Origin: Pelodera strongyloides
Taxonomy: Eukaryota; Nematoda; Chromadorea; Rhabditida; Rhabditidae
DNA length: 64,000 nucleotides
Assembly (NCBI GenBank): GCA_036852015.1
Contig: JAANDG010000713.1
Span: forward strand, 1 to 64,000
Direction of reading: 5' to 3'
Part shown: in pieces, positions 43,438 to 55,983 of the stretch
Numbering within the stretch: position 1 is the stretch's first letter
Layout: every line of letters starts with the position of its first letter
Notes under the pieces: model-generated
What the model saw: the letters and a program-made list of their open reading frames with translations, nothing else
Databases searched by the model: none
Told to the model about the DNA's origin: nothing
Made by a program: the position numbers and the translations under genes

Positions 43438-46400
43438 GCCACTCGAAGTGTTGATCAAGGAGGGGGAACTTTTGAGCAAAATGGATCAGACGATAAGAAT
43501 AATAACAATACAAAAGAAGTGCCAAAGGATAAGGATCCCGGGAAGGACACAGTTGTGAGTGTAGGATGATGATGTTCTGTGTGGATTATACTACTAACAC
43601 TAACGTCTACATACACCGTACGTTGGTTGTGGTAGCATAATGGCTAACGCAATAAACTGAAAATACATATGCGGTGCTCGATTCCCGTTAGTTCGAACAT
43701 CCTACATAGAACCAAGATTACTTATCGATTGTCCTTTCGCTCTATGCGTTCAGGGTACTGAATACAGTTACTATGCTATGCTGTCGACAGGATTCGAACC
43801 AGCGACGTTCTGTCACTAGCTCGGCCCACTAACACTGCGCCATTTCAGCCGCATCCACAACGTCCTCAGAAGAAAAAGGAGAAGTCGACGAAGAAGAATC
43901 TCCTGGTTCCCGGCACACTTTTGAAGGGGAAATATGAAATCGACGGGTTGATTGGTTCAGGCGGTTATGGGCAGATTTACAAGGCAACCAATGTGAATCG
44001 GGAGCCGACGTCTGTGGTAATCAGGAGAAAAACCTTTTTTTCTATATTTTTCTCTTTTATATGTATGTTATGTGGTTATAATTTCTGATCCGTTTCTTCA
44101 TAAGTCCACAATTTTATGTCAATTATAAGAGCATGAACAACCAACCTTCGACTTAAACACAAAATTCAGTAGTTTCAAGTTTCAAGAAAAAGACTAACCC
44201 ATCTTGTGCCCAGGTGTCGCGTGAGCCACCTGTTAGGTTAGCCGCGCACGATGACCCATCGCGCGGTGAACTACTGAATTACTGTAGTCTTGAAATTCTC
44301 TCCTTACAGGACCCTGCTGCTCTAGAAGTCGCCGTCAAAGTAATGCTAAAAGAGCACGAACCGCAACGGATGGTACTCGAACAGAATGTGCTAATGGACT
44401 TGAGGAAATCGACATTTTTCCCGAAATTGGTCATAATTATTTTATAATTTTTCTTTCTTTCACATATCTCATTGATACTTTAATTGAAAAGAGAGAACAA
44501 TATGTGAACGATTTTGACACTCAATGACTGAGTAGTCGCTTTTAGGTTAGCATTATTATACTTATAAATATTAAAGCGAAATACCGGCCGGTTTTTGAAG
44601 AGCATCGAGTACATCAGCATTCTTATGCTTTATGCAGCATAAATGCAATGAGCATAAAATTATAAATAAAAAATCGAGCTAAATTTCGAAAAAATAAGCT
44701 AAATACATTAGACAATTCATGTTGTCCAACGATGCTTTTTTCAAAAACTGCCATTATTTCCAACTTTATTCGCATTTAAAGTGTATTTTCAATAAACTGG
44801 CCGTTATTTGCGGCTTTAAAGTGTATTTGCTTTAAATGGTCTTGAAACTTATTATCATTATGAAACGCACCTCACATGGTGAAAATTATTATGAAATGCA
44901 CTCACCTTCGGTATGTTTTCGGCACGAAAGCAGCAAAACTGGTGAATACTAGATAGGGAGTGCTATTGTGAAACATAACTCACCAACCGGGTGCCATGCA
45001 GCTTTAATCATATGTGAGTTTCACTTTTGCAGCTAACCAGTGGTAAACATTGTACGAGTGATGGAAAGGAGGTTTTCTTCCTCGTCATTGAACTACTTGG
45101 ACCCAATTTATCGGATTTAAGGAAGCAAAAACCTCTAAAGAAGTTCGTTTTACTAAAATTTAGGATAAACTAGTTTTATTAAACAAATTTGTTTTAGTTA
45201 CTCGTTTACTTTTGCGCGACGTATTTTGCCCTACATTCTATACCGACAAGACTTAGGAATACTACGAACTAATGATCAGAGTTGTAAAGTGACATTTTTA
45301 TTCATTTTATTAATTTAAAAATTAGCAAAAAAAAACCTTAGATAAATCAATCGGTATACTTAGATTGGATAAGGTTACATGCTATCGAGTGGGCATACAA
45401 TGCGTAATTTCACTGAAGGTTTTTCATCAGCTGGGATATGTGCACAGGTTTGTTGTATTATGTTATTATTATCATACATATTAACTACTAGGTAATACAA
45501 TTATTCTCTTTCCCAGAAAAATGACACCACACCATGGTCAGCTTTATGTCTCACAATCTGCTCAAGCTTAGGATTACAATTAGTTACCAATTTGCATACC
45601 TTCTAATTTCTAATTAGGGTGTGACCTGGACCTCCTGGGGCAGGAATCGAACATACGTACCTACGACCCTGTTCGTGGGCAGCTAATTGCTAAGCACTAC
45701 ACCACCAGGGGCCCAATAATAATATTCCAATTTGTATTTATTCAGAGACATCAAGCCAGCGAATATGTGTTGCGGCCGCGAAGGGGTCAAGATCCGAAAA
45801 GTTTATATAATCGATTTTGGACTCGTTCGGAAGAGTAGAGATCGGAAATGGTGAGAGAAACAGAGAAATAGGGAAAGATTAGTGGTGAGCGAGAAAGATA
45901 AACCTTGAATTTAAGGGGACGAGGAACTATAGGCAATTCAACAATTTGTTGCTAATTTTATTAGGGATGGGTTCACTACAAAATCACCTTGTTTTTATGC
46001 TTTAGTTTGATTGTACAAAGGTAAAATTAAACAAATATCATAAAAAATGTTTCTTGAATTACTCCCTAGGGAAGATATTAGGTAAAAAGGGTGAGTATTG
46101 ATCGATCTTCCGATAACATGAGTAAGCAAGATAAACTAGGGAAACACACTAATTTTACCTTTGTGCAATCAAACTAAAGCATAAAAACAAGGTGATTTTG
46201 TAGTGAACCCATCCCTTTAACTGTCTGTTCTAAACCTTACAATTAGTATTTTTGCTGTTTACTACAAAACTGCATTATTTGAGGAAAATACATTACGAGG
46301 ACATACGCCGGCTTCCGTGGAACCATGCGTTACGTGTCGATTAATGTGCATGAGAGGAAAGATCAGGTAATTTTAAAGCGATATGAAACGTGTTCTTGAA

Positions 46401-48044
46401 AATTCTACCGGGAAATTGCAAATCATGTGCCTGCATGTGACTTTACAGCACAGAATGGTACCCATTTGCATATCTTAACCTCTCTGTGTACCGTATGCAA
46501 CCTTTATTTCCAACTTTTAGTGTGCCGTTGACGATTTAATATCTCTTTACTACACAATATGCGAGTTAGCCGATGGAGTACTACCGTGGTCTCGGTGTAA
46601 AGATCAGGATCAAGTATTCAACTTGAAGAATCCAGAAAGGACCCCTATCAAAGTGTTGTGCTTGACCTGAAGTTTATTATATTACAATAGCCGAGGTCGG
46701 TGCCCTTCACCTACTGTAGTCGACAAGCTGTCTGTAGTCTGTAGCTTAGTCTTTAGACGGCAGCTCGTAATTGACTTTCCGTAGTTACAGTCCATATTTT
46801 GTACTTGACCTACAGTAGTTGGATCGTTGGATGTTTGTACTTGGAAATTGTTTAAGAGTAGACCGAAGTCAGTGCGTTCCTCTGATATTTAGCTACAAGA
46901 ACCAACTGATATTATTGTAACCATCATGGTACCAAGCTAACTACCACTACCAATATAATTGCAACTCTTCAGGTCATTACCAGAATCCTTCACTGAGTTC
47001 TACACTCGATTACGAGACGCGAAACAGCCGCACGAGCCAGATTACGATCAATTACTCAACATATTAAAGGTTAATATTTGCTATGGTTAAGATTAAAAAA
47101 TTCACAGGCCTAGCCTATTTTCGGAAATAGAGGGTCATATAGGGTCATATAGGAAAGGTATGCATAACTCTCTAGAAAGAATTACTGGAGAAACAATATT
47201 TGGGGAATTACTCCCAGAGTGAGATTCCCGCCCATTTGCTCTACACAAAACCTGCAGAGCAAGTGATAAGCTTCGTGTATTGGTGATCGTGAGCGTAAAA
47301 TAAATTCCTACTTATTTGCTTATTTTTTATTTTCAGAAAAACCTTCCCGAAAACTTTGACGAAAACTCTCCCTACGAGTGGGAAGAGTTCTATCTGGGAG
47401 GTAGTTTAAGTACTCCCGAGCATGCCGTACTACCGTCCAAGTGCGCATCTCACGTACGAACTATGGACACTTACGAGACGGATGATAAGAAGGTATATAG
47501 CGCCGTAATAAAGTTGATACAACAACAAAAATCCACGGTGTATCGGATCCCATGTAGTTCACCTATACTAGAAAATACAAAATACACCCACTCTAATAAT
47601 GAGACGCAATTCAAGTGCCGTAAGTAACGTGTACTTTTTGACGCGGGTGCGGCACACACGCCGCTTTTGCGCTCGAGGTGCGCCATAGGTAAGACTAATA
47701 CGCCTGCAATTGTGCGTTTCTAGCATACCATCCGGAATATATAGTAGTTAGACCCTTGTTACGTCATTCATATTAAGCTTTCTTAGTTAAACGTACACCT
47801 ACGTCAACAACACTTACCTCAGACACTTACGTCAATAATCTTACGATGAATCTCTAAAAGGGCTTCATTTCAGAAGGATAAAGGAGGCGGGGTTACAAGA
47901 AGGGCAGCTTGTGGTAATCGAAGTGCCCAAGGTGCTTCCGTCTCTCTTTTCACAAATAGTAAGAGATCCATACGATCTATAAAGCGATACTTTAGCCGAA
48001 GTAAAGTTGACGCAAAACAGGAAAACCCAACTCCGACCAAGTAA
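43438..48044 (+). CDS. Tau-tubulin-kinase-like Ser/Thr kinase (CK1 superfamily), 5' end unresolved
   Basis: Eleven exons join in phase: 43438-43554, 43849-44016, 44310-44429, 45033-45142, 45364-45447, 45746-45834, 46284-46366, 46521-46654, 46973-47069, 47337-47492 and 47874-48044, giving 442 residues without the start. After a Lys-rich lead come the Gly loop GSGGYGQIY, VAVKV (ATP Lys), an alpha-C Glu in LEQNVL, VIELLGPNLSDLR, HRDIKPAN and IIDFGLVR (all catalytic residues present), GFRGTMRYVS, DDLISLYYTICE, LPW and the C-lobe end YEWEEF. The RD/TMRY..S activation segment and LGPNLSDL are TTBK-type. The tail after ~385 is basic and Ser-rich. Nematodes carry many such kinases, often germline-expressed. 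Donor choices at 45142, 45834 and 46654 were set by phase and family length. The first listed exon begins behind an acceptor, so a further 5' exon is needed. Confidence 0.83.
43627..43700 (+). repeat. tRNA-like module in kinase intron 1
   Basis: GTGGTAGCATAATGGCTAACGC as D-arm/A box and TGCTCGATTCCC as a weaker B box 40 bases later. Stems are imperfect. Tandem with the opposite-strand module at 43785. Confidence 0.35.
43785..43858 (-). repeat. tRNA-like module that contains the kinase splice acceptor
   Basis: On the minus strand, TGGCGCAGTGTTAGTGGGC is a good A box and GGTTCGAATCC a perfect B box, about 40 bases apart, ending CTGTCGACAGCA. Read on the plus strand, its complement supplies GCGCCATTTCAG, the acceptor used by kinase exon 43849-44016, and its first codons. 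A tRNA-derived insertion appears to have become part of the gene. Confidence 0.5.
44571..44770. repeat. Palindromic element, CCGGCCGG subfamily, diverged right end
   Basis: Left TTAAAGCGAAATACCGGCCGG is intact. The right side reads TTTTTCAAAAACTGCCATTATTTCC and lacks the clean terminus. Lies in kinase intron 44430-45032. Confidence 0.55.
45628..45713 (-). repeat. tRNA-like module in kinase intron
   Basis: Minus strand: GGTGGTGTAGTGCTTAGCA (D-arm/A box) and TGTTCGATTCC (B box), with CCCCTGG and CCAGGAGG flanks that can pair as an acceptor stem. Possible tRNA pseudogene or SINE head, next to kinase exon 45746. Confidence 0.4.
45959..46220. repeat. Foldback element with about 75-bp inverted arms
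   Basis: TTAGGGATGGGTTCACTACAAAATC at the left and its complement ending CCCATCCCTTTAA at the right, arms continuing through CAAGGTGATTTTGT and GCTTTAGTTTGATTG. The centre is AT-rich. Kinase intron 45835-46283. Confidence 0.8.
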
Positions 48045-48265
48045 AATAACTAGTTAAAGTGGTATAACACGTGGTTTTGAACTCAGTCCTGACAACAGAA
48101 TTTCCACTGTGCCTTATGATAATATTTTCAAAAACACGTGCCAACTCGCTTAGACTATTCCTATTCTGACCCATACAAACTTTTTTTATGGATTTTTGCG
48201 AAATTTACCCCACTACTTCACCAATTGTGAATAGTTATTTGTTTAGTTACTCAGAATTTAATTTT

Positions 48266-48690
48266 CATTTGTCCTGACGAGAGCACCTTTTCTTCCCACA
48301 ACATATTTGTATACTAATAACACATCGCCGAACTCTGGGAATTATTCCCCGGGTGGAAAATGTTCTTGGTTCATCTAATTTTCGAGATTTTAGTAATTAT
48401 TCGCAATTGGATAACCTGGGGTGGTTTTCAGAGTTCCCAGGATCAATTAAAGTTGTATAGCACGTGGTTCGGGAAACGAATCTTTGGACAGCTGCATTTC
48501 CATTTGACTTGAGTGTCATTCTGTGAATCTTCTGCGCGTTGGACACCATTTTGACAATTCTTCAATGCGCGCCAATTCAGTAGAGGCAGTATTTGTTTCG
48601 CAAACCACGTCCCATACTACTTTAAACGTTGGTTAGAACTAAAAAAATCCTCGTTTTAGACCAAGAAAAGGTGCTCTCGGTTTACAAATG
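48266..48690. mobile_element. Miniature inverted-repeat element with a second element nested inside
   Basis: Terminal inverted repeats CATTTGTCCTGACGAGAGCA... and its counterpart ...GCTCTCGGTTTACAAATG share GAGAGCACCTTTTCTT. Inside, 48447-48625 is a complete TTAA-bounded palindrome of the GGCACGTGGTTT subfamily (left ATAGCACGTGGTTCG, right AAACCACGTCCCATAC). The inner one therefore inserted later. Confidence 0.7.
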
Positions 48691-49021
48691 AAGTCCATCG
48701 CGCCGTAATGGCAATACACGCTACAATAACTCATAACTACTCGTTTAGAACACCTTTTACATCATTAAATTCATTAAAATTAACCAATTATCATGATCAG
48801 AATGTGATTAAATAAACGTTTGCTTTGTGATCGTGTTTATTCTTGCTCTCAATAGCCCGTATTCTCGGGTCGACGGGATAGCTCAGTATGCAAATTCCTC
48901 CAGGAGGTTGCATACAAAGGCACATGAAAGTTCAGGAGGTATTTGTTTTTACTCGGAAAGTTCTTGTCACAGTGACGTTTCTGACACTCCAAACTTACAC
49001 ACTTGGACTGAGCACCTAAGC

Positions 49022-49493
49022 TTAAAGGGAGAGGCCCACGAGAAACAAGTTTTCCTCAATTTACTTGCACAGAATGTCCGGAATCTCAGAAATATTACTG
49101 CGAAAACCGTATCTCTTTGCAACTAGAACTCGCAGATATATTCTATGCTAAACAGTTCGGCCAGGCACCGTAGTCTGAAACAATTTTTGCCCTTTTATGA
49201 CATTACAGTATTGGAAACGCTTTGTTATAATGGTAGTAATGTAATGGTAGTAATGTTCTTCATTCGTTTAACAATTATTATGTAGAGAAAGAATGCTAAT
49301 GGACGGGTTTAAACTATAAAAAGGTATTTTAACCTTTCTGGCTACGGTGCCTGGCCGAACTGTTTAGCATAGAATATCTCTGCGAGTTCTAGATGCAAAA
49401 AGATGCGGTTTTCACAGAAATATTTCTGAGCTTCCGGACATTATGTGCAAGTAAATTGAGGACAACTTTTTTCTCGTGGGCCTCTCCCTTTAA
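49022..49493. repeat. Long foldback element bounded by TTAA
   Basis: Left arm TTAAAGGGAGAGGCCCACGA, right arm its complement ending CCTCTCCCTTTAA. The arms are about 130-150 bases and include TCAATTTACTTGCACA and AGATATTCTATGCTAAACAG with its complement. Single-ended relatives begin at about 30769 and 62248. Confidence 0.8.
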
Positions 49494-51977
49494 GTTGTCA
49501 TACAACACAAACACACTATATTTCACGCATCATATCCGTCCCTATACATCTTCATGAGTTTTGTGTGCAACTGGTACCATGATAATACAAGAGAATATTC
49601 ATTTTTTTTCTCACAAATACTACACTTATGCGGTCTTTCAACATAAACTTTTGAAGTGGCGACAAAAAATAAGTGTTACTTCTCCGTGCACGTCGCAAAG
49701 TGTTCGCCAGACTTTCGCCGCTAGAATTTTTTGCTCCAAGTCCTGCACTCTCGGATCATCAGTGTTGTTTATATGTTGATGCTCAATCTACGGTGCAGCC
49801 ACCTCCTCTTCTTTTTTTGTGCTTCTTCAAATCAGTTTCCAGATTCAGTCTTATTTGGTAATAATAAATATTATTATATAGTATTCCGCCGGTGAAAACA
49901 TAGAACACCCCTCCTCATTTCATTTAATCAAAATGAGTACGAAGCGCGAAGTGGAGTTTTGGCTCGTCAAGAAAGGATAAACAATATAATATGCATGGAC
50001 GTTATGAGACAGACATATATTTGGCCGTAGATCCCACCCTAAAGAGCACGGCTCCATTTGCTTTATTATAACTTATAACCCTTTACTTTACACCTTTGAA
50101 TTCCCGCCACCTTTCAAATGCGCATTACCAAAATTAAGTTAATCTGGTCCGATAACTTCGACGCCATCATTAAAAAGGTGCAGAATATCAACATCTATGC
50201 AAATTCAAACTGATTAGCATAAGCAAGTCTCCACTACCGCTATTCTAGGGGACATATGCCCAACAAAAATATTCTCGCTCGGCCCATTACAACAGCGTAT
50301 GAAGAAGGATACAGAAGTGCCTTATATAGAAACAAACACCAAGAAAACAAAAAAACGTCGTCCTAGAGCTCGTCTGAAATGCATGAAAACCATTTTCTTT
50401 CTCCTCGTTTTTCTTCTGAATTGTTGTGCCTTTTATGATTTCTGTTTTGGAATTCCTACGTAGAAGGCTATTCTTGGATACTGGGACGACTGGGAAGCCG
50501 CTCCCAGCCGAAGGCACAGTACCAGTACAGTACCTACGTTGACACTGATTGTGCCAATCTCGATTTGTGGCACCATACAGCATCTTTCTCTTTTATGGTC
50601 ACTTATTGACTTATTCGTCGCTGTTCTTATTCCGAATTGGTGCAACTGAAAATATCACATAAATTTCTTTCCAATATTTACTTGCACTCTTTGGTTGAAA
50701 AACGCCCCGGGCGTTTTGAGAAGAAAAAAAAGAAGGAAAAGCGCGCAATTAGGTTCCATTCTTTTTATGCCGTATTCGGAAAAAAGCTTCCACCACCTAG
50801 GGGCCTAGGAACCGCGCTTTCGCGTTGTTAAAGCGGTATTGCACACGGTTTTTAAACAAATAATTTTTTTAAAATCAAATATTGAACGCACATTTCTGTG
50901 CCACGCTGGACGTAGAGGTTTTTTATAGACTAGTTTACCCAGACCTAAGTACTTCGCAAGATCAACACCTTTCTTTCAACCTTGTTCTCCATTTGTGAAG
51001 GTGTTAAGCGAATAGTGCAAGCGCGTAAATTCACTTACGCCGACACCCTAGCTTACGCACCCCGGAAAGACATGGGCGTTTTGCGGCATTGAGAAGGCGG
51101 GCACTAAGATTCTGGCTTGCTAAGAATCAATGTCCAAAGCGAAATTTTACTCCAGTTTTTTTTAATCCATATTCAACATAACATTATTTTACAACTGTTT
51201 TATTATGCTTTATTTATTATGTGTGTTTTATAACACAAAAAACTGCACGTTACATTGCTTTCTTTTATTGTCATTGTGCGTGATTGGTTTGTCTTTATTT
51301 TCTTCTTTTTGTGTCTCAAATCCTTACCCTCAAAAGTGTCACAACGATTATTCCACCTCACTTCTTTTGGAGTTCCATTTTTGGGCACTGAAAACTACCC
51401 CAAAAAAAGTGGTTCACATGTTTTTTGGAATGAAAAGTGGACAATTTTCATAAGCATTTTACATTTTCCTTGTGTTTCATCATCACGAATTGCTTTTCAG
51501 GAAATAGGCAACCGTTTGTTTATTTAAGTAATGGCTATAAAAAATCAGCTGAATTGTTTTGGAAAGTCAGTCGCATTTTTTGTCCATATTAGTGTTCGTA
51601 ACGCGCATACATACAATCAAACAAACAAAGAAAAAGCAAACCTGGACCTATTCACTTCTTTATTTGATTGGCATGATTTTTTTTATTCCCTGCGATTCAA
51701 TATAATATTGCTGAATATGGACCGACTACTTTCCCCATATCTAACGATAATATGCCCATAAATATTACGGTAGTTCCCAAAAAAATTATTATGACCATTT
51801 ATGTTCTCATTTTTTCCTTTATTGTATATTCAAAGAAGTACTCCACTTTTTCTTCCAGTAGTGGAGATAATTGACTTATACGATGTTTTTACAAGAGCTA
51901 TAACTCGATAAATTTCGCATATTTTTTTTTGTAAGCAGTATTAGTTCGAAGATTCCAAATGATTGCAATTTCCCAGG

Positions 51978-54900
51978 ATGACCGTGATATTCAAATTATA
52001 TCTCCTGTACTGTTTTGTCCTCCTTGTATATGGAAGGACCTGCGTTGACAATGACAAAGTAAGTATATAAGCAAGCAATTTATTCTTCAAATCGGGTTCT
52101 TTATAATCTGTCGAGGACGAGTTTGAGTTATTTTGAGCCGTGTGAGTGTATCAGTAATTTAATACACATATGAAGATGTGAAGATTCCGCCGAATAATTT
52201 CTTTATTGTCCAAGTAATTACTAGTGTTACTACCACAGGGTCCCTTGTGCTGGTGCTGTTATCGCATTGACATCTTAGGGTACCTTTTGGTTTGTTCCGC
52301 ATTTTTCATACTGCCAGGTGTTAGAAATTTGTATTTCTTGTGTATGCGTAAACTCACCAATAACAATATATTATTATTACTCCAGTAGACTCCAGCATTT
52401 CTTTAATGATTTATCTCCAGGGTTCCTGTATAACATCTGATCCACTCGGATGGTGTTTTCACAATAAAACGAGTGGTATTTTCAACTGCGATACAGTCGA
52501 GTTTTGTTCCAAACAACCGCATTTAGCCGGGAAGGTAACTTTTTCTTTCATAAGCATTAGAAAGAGGAGCCGGATAGGATATGTATATATTAAACTATTT
52601 ATTTAGAAAAAAAAACTGTATCAAATGTAAATTACATGAAAAGAGAGAAACCCACACAGGCTGAGCACAATCAACAGGCTCAGCTTCTCACGCGGTGTAT
52701 ATATAGGATAAACTGCATAATACTAAATAAAGTTAAACATTTAGTCCGATTCAACTGGATGTTTTATACAGAACAACCACACGTTGTGCTGCTGTAATGA
52801 AGCGGTCGGTCATTTTTATTCAATTCCAAGCTTTCAAAGATCTTCTTATTATATAAAGGAGAAGAGTTTACTTTTTTGTTTCAATTTCTTATGTTATTTT
52901 CTTGGATTGTTCACCAACCAATAGGGAACGTGAGCTGGGGTTAGACCGTCGTGAGACAAGTTAGTTTTATCCTACTGTTGACTAGTTGTTGCGAAAGAAA
53001 TCTCGTATAGTACGAGAGGAACTGCGGATTCAGACACTTGGTGAAGAGTTTAGTCGAAGAGGTAGAGGTTCAAGGCTACCCGCTGTTTTAAAAATTTTTT
53101 CTATAGGATGGATGTAACATTGGTTTCGTGCGCATGGAACCCCAATACGCGCACACTCAAAAATGTTTCCATAAAAAACCGCACGCTACGAACGCGTTAG
53201 TCGAATGCGATGACCCGTGGTGCTTCACTTTATTCACTTACGTAAGTTTTTTTACTTACAACTAACGTACATGCGTAGGCACACTGGAGTTACTATACTT
53301 ACTGACATTTAATATTGACTACGTATAGGATAGGGGTGAAGTTCGGCGCCATCGCTGCGCAAGAAAGTGGGTCCGTCACAGGTTTTATATTCCAGTTCCA
53401 GTTGGCGCGACTGCAATGGACACTTTGGGGAAGGTCGCGTTCGCGCACTCCTAGCCTCCTAGCACCCCCGTTCAGAAGGGGTGCGCCGCGCACTTGCGAC
53501 CGATCCCCTTTTTTGTTCGTCGATGGCGCTGAGTTTCACATTGAATCAATGAATCAAGTAGTTTTCCCAGCGTTGTCGTGTGTAAGACGGCTTCTATTAC
53601 AGATAAAGTTTATGATACCAATACATGTGATGCACACATCATATAAACTATTCATACTACCGTAATTCAACAATCAAATAATTTATGTTTCAGCGTTCCG
53701 ATGGCGGTATTCCCGCAATTGAATACGGTTGCCAATCACGCAATTTGGTAAAACACACAGTATTCAGACAGCAGGATGAGGCATGTTTTTCTTTATAAAA
53801 TATTGAAATGTTTATTATTATTCGACTCGTTGAAAGAGGGCACTGCTGCGAGAAACAATGAAATACACGTAAAATGGGGTAAATACATAAGTGGTTGATA
53901 TGATTACGTTCCCAGTTGCTGTGCTGTATGCACGAGCAGTGGGAACCTCCCGAATTGGAGAATTTTCCTCTGATAGTTCACAATTCTCATCGGGAATGGG
54001 AATGTGTGCCTAGGCTGGGAACGATACTCTGTTGAAAATACAATTATCACGAAAATGAAGATCTAATCATAAAGATTTTGAAACGTTGTATTTTATTTTT
54101 GGTTTATGGTCACCGTAAACGGAACGAAAACCTACAACATGCAGTTCATTGTAGTTGGTGTTCTTATGTTACTGTCTTGTAACGTATCTGAAACATAATA
54201 ATTTAGATGAAACTGACAATCGGCACAGATTTTTTTAATTAAATAAAAAATACATCTGAATGAGAAAAACGCCAGAATACTTTGAAAAGATTGTTAGAAA
54301 AATGGTAAGATGACTAGAACAAACAACAGGAGTCATAGGAAATGGGAGAACCCATTTCGTGACGGTTCACTGGTTTTTCGTGCGCCAGACCATTTGGAGA
54401 CCACTTCGTGAAGATGTGGTGACCAAGTTTCACGAAATACCGTCATGAACTGGTCAGCGAACGGTCACGAACCAGTCACAAGAAAGTTTTTGTTTTTCAG
54501 TAAAAACCATTTGGTGATGGGCCAACGACGGTTTTTCTGTGGTTTCGGCAATTATTTCGTTTTCCTCTCTAGAAGCTTTTTTTATTTCAGAAGTATGGCA
54601 ACAACTCAAAATGGCTACAGACATTGCTACTCGACGAACAACCAAGGTTAGTTACATGGGAAACCAAAAAAACCCAGATTTCGCCCCGATCAAGGCCCTC
54701 AGAAAATCGGGCCTTGATCGGGGCGAAATCGGGGTTTTCACTGTCCTGTTTATGGTCTTATGGTGTGTTAAAAGCTCAGGCCCAGGAAAACCAATTTTGT
54801 GAAAATTTTTCATTTACACATGGTATCTGTGCGGATATGAGAGACGGTTGCGGAATATTTTATTGTAGACAAGGGGAAACGATACAATTGAAAGTACAGG

Positions 54901-55983
54901 TACAATGACAAATAAAAGCAACGGTACAAAATAGAATGAGATAAGGCTGGTTAATAACTTTAAGGTTCAACTGGACGTATATACACCCACACTAACACAC
55001 ACACACTGCCTATTTCCTTGTTCGGTTGCCTTATATACGGTCATATCTTCTCTTATTTGCTAAGCACTTCTCGTCTGTGCGGCATATAAAATACTAGTCC
55101 CTAGAAAGGCATTTCTTTGTTAGGCACTTTGTGCAATCCTTATGTACACGAAGTTGAGTAAACATATTTCCGCTAAGCGGAACTCAAACATTGGAATGGA
55201 TTGGAAAAACTAGGGGAAAACTTGAATTGTGAGAATTTGCCGAAATGGTCGGCACAGTATCTTCTGTTGCATACGGAATACCTTGCTGCATAGGGATCTT
55301 AAAATTATTCTGCCCAAAAATTGAAGGCAATGCTTTATAAAGGAGAAAGAAACGGAATTCTACGTTTCAGGCGTTTGGTATTTATATGTGTGTTAGCGAG
55401 GTTACAAAAATTACTCATGTGTGTGTTGTATTTAGTAATAATGGACGCACAGAACAGAACACAGCGATTCGCATAATGAAAAAAAAACCAAGATATTATG
55501 TTTTTCAGGTGCTCCGAGATAACGACTGGCATCGATTTTGTCGACGGAGTACAGGAGCAATGCTACGATTTTGATTTTTCAGTAAGTTCAATCCAATAAC
55601 AGAATATTTATTACGCGCGCAAGCCTGCATTAGGATGCATTAGCACGTCCGCCAAAATTTCTAAGATGTCGCTGCGCTGACGCAAGGTGAAAAATTTCAG
55701 TTGGCACTACTGCGGCGCATTTAAAATATGCCAAAGGTGTGCGGCACTAGCGCGTAGTTGTATAATATTCATTTATTATTTCCAGCGTGGTCTCGAGGAG
55801 ATGCGCGGTCGTTTATGCTGTTGTCGCGGTGAGGAACAATGCAATAAAAACTTAACTATGCGGAGTCCTGGTATAGAAGCTGCTGAATTAAAACGACTTC
55901 TTAATATAAATTATAATTATTCAATTAATTATTTTATGCTAATTAGCATAATTACAATGTTAATTATCAAGAATTACAATTAG
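51978..55983 (+). CDS. Cys-rich secreted/membrane protein with Ly6-like three-finger modules
   Basis: Exons: 51978-52058, 52421-52534, 53107-53241, 53694-53747, 54780-54899, 55509-55581 and 55786-55983 (TAG). An acceptor lies just before the ATG. The first exon is a signal peptide (MTVIFKLYLLYCFVLLVYG). Later exons carry many spaced Cys (GWCFHN, NCDTVEFC, KCFHKK, ECDDPWCF, GICADMRDGCGIFYC). The last begins with CCCRGEEQCN, the CC....CN ending typical of three-finger/Ly6 domains, and finishes with a hydrophobic helix (YFMLISIITMLII), so it is probably membrane-held. The join of 54780-54899 to 55509-55581 does not fit in phase, so a small exon or alternative splice there is missing. An open segment at 54584-54641 could be an extra exon. 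Function unknown. Confidence 0.62.
54337..54543. repeat. Dispersed repeat (CCATTTGGTGACGG family), copy 2
   Basis: Matches 28951-29164 in order over its length (CCCATTTCGTGACGGTTCACTG ... ACCATTTGGTGATGGGCCAACG). It ends just before an acceptor-like TTATTTCAG in the Ly6-like gene's intron. Confidence 0.6.
54664..54741. repeat. Short perfect foldback
   Basis: GATTTCGCCCCGATCAAGGCCC, a short loop CTCAGAAAATC, then GGGCCTTGATCGGGGCGAAATC. A perfect stem of over 20 bp, in an intron of the Ly6-like gene. Confidence 0.85.

Larger units (their letters stand above)
48045..51975. other. Repeat-rich intergenic stretch without a supported gene
   Basis: Contains the nested element 48266-48690, the foldback 49022-49493 and one-sided TTAAAGCGGTAT ends near 48053 and 50827. 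It also holds a segment with TTCGCCAGACTTTCGCCG motifs near 49700. A 16-codon ATG frame at about 49933-49980 and longer frames at 50287-50583 and 51203-51527 lack splice or family support. Confidence 0.4.
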
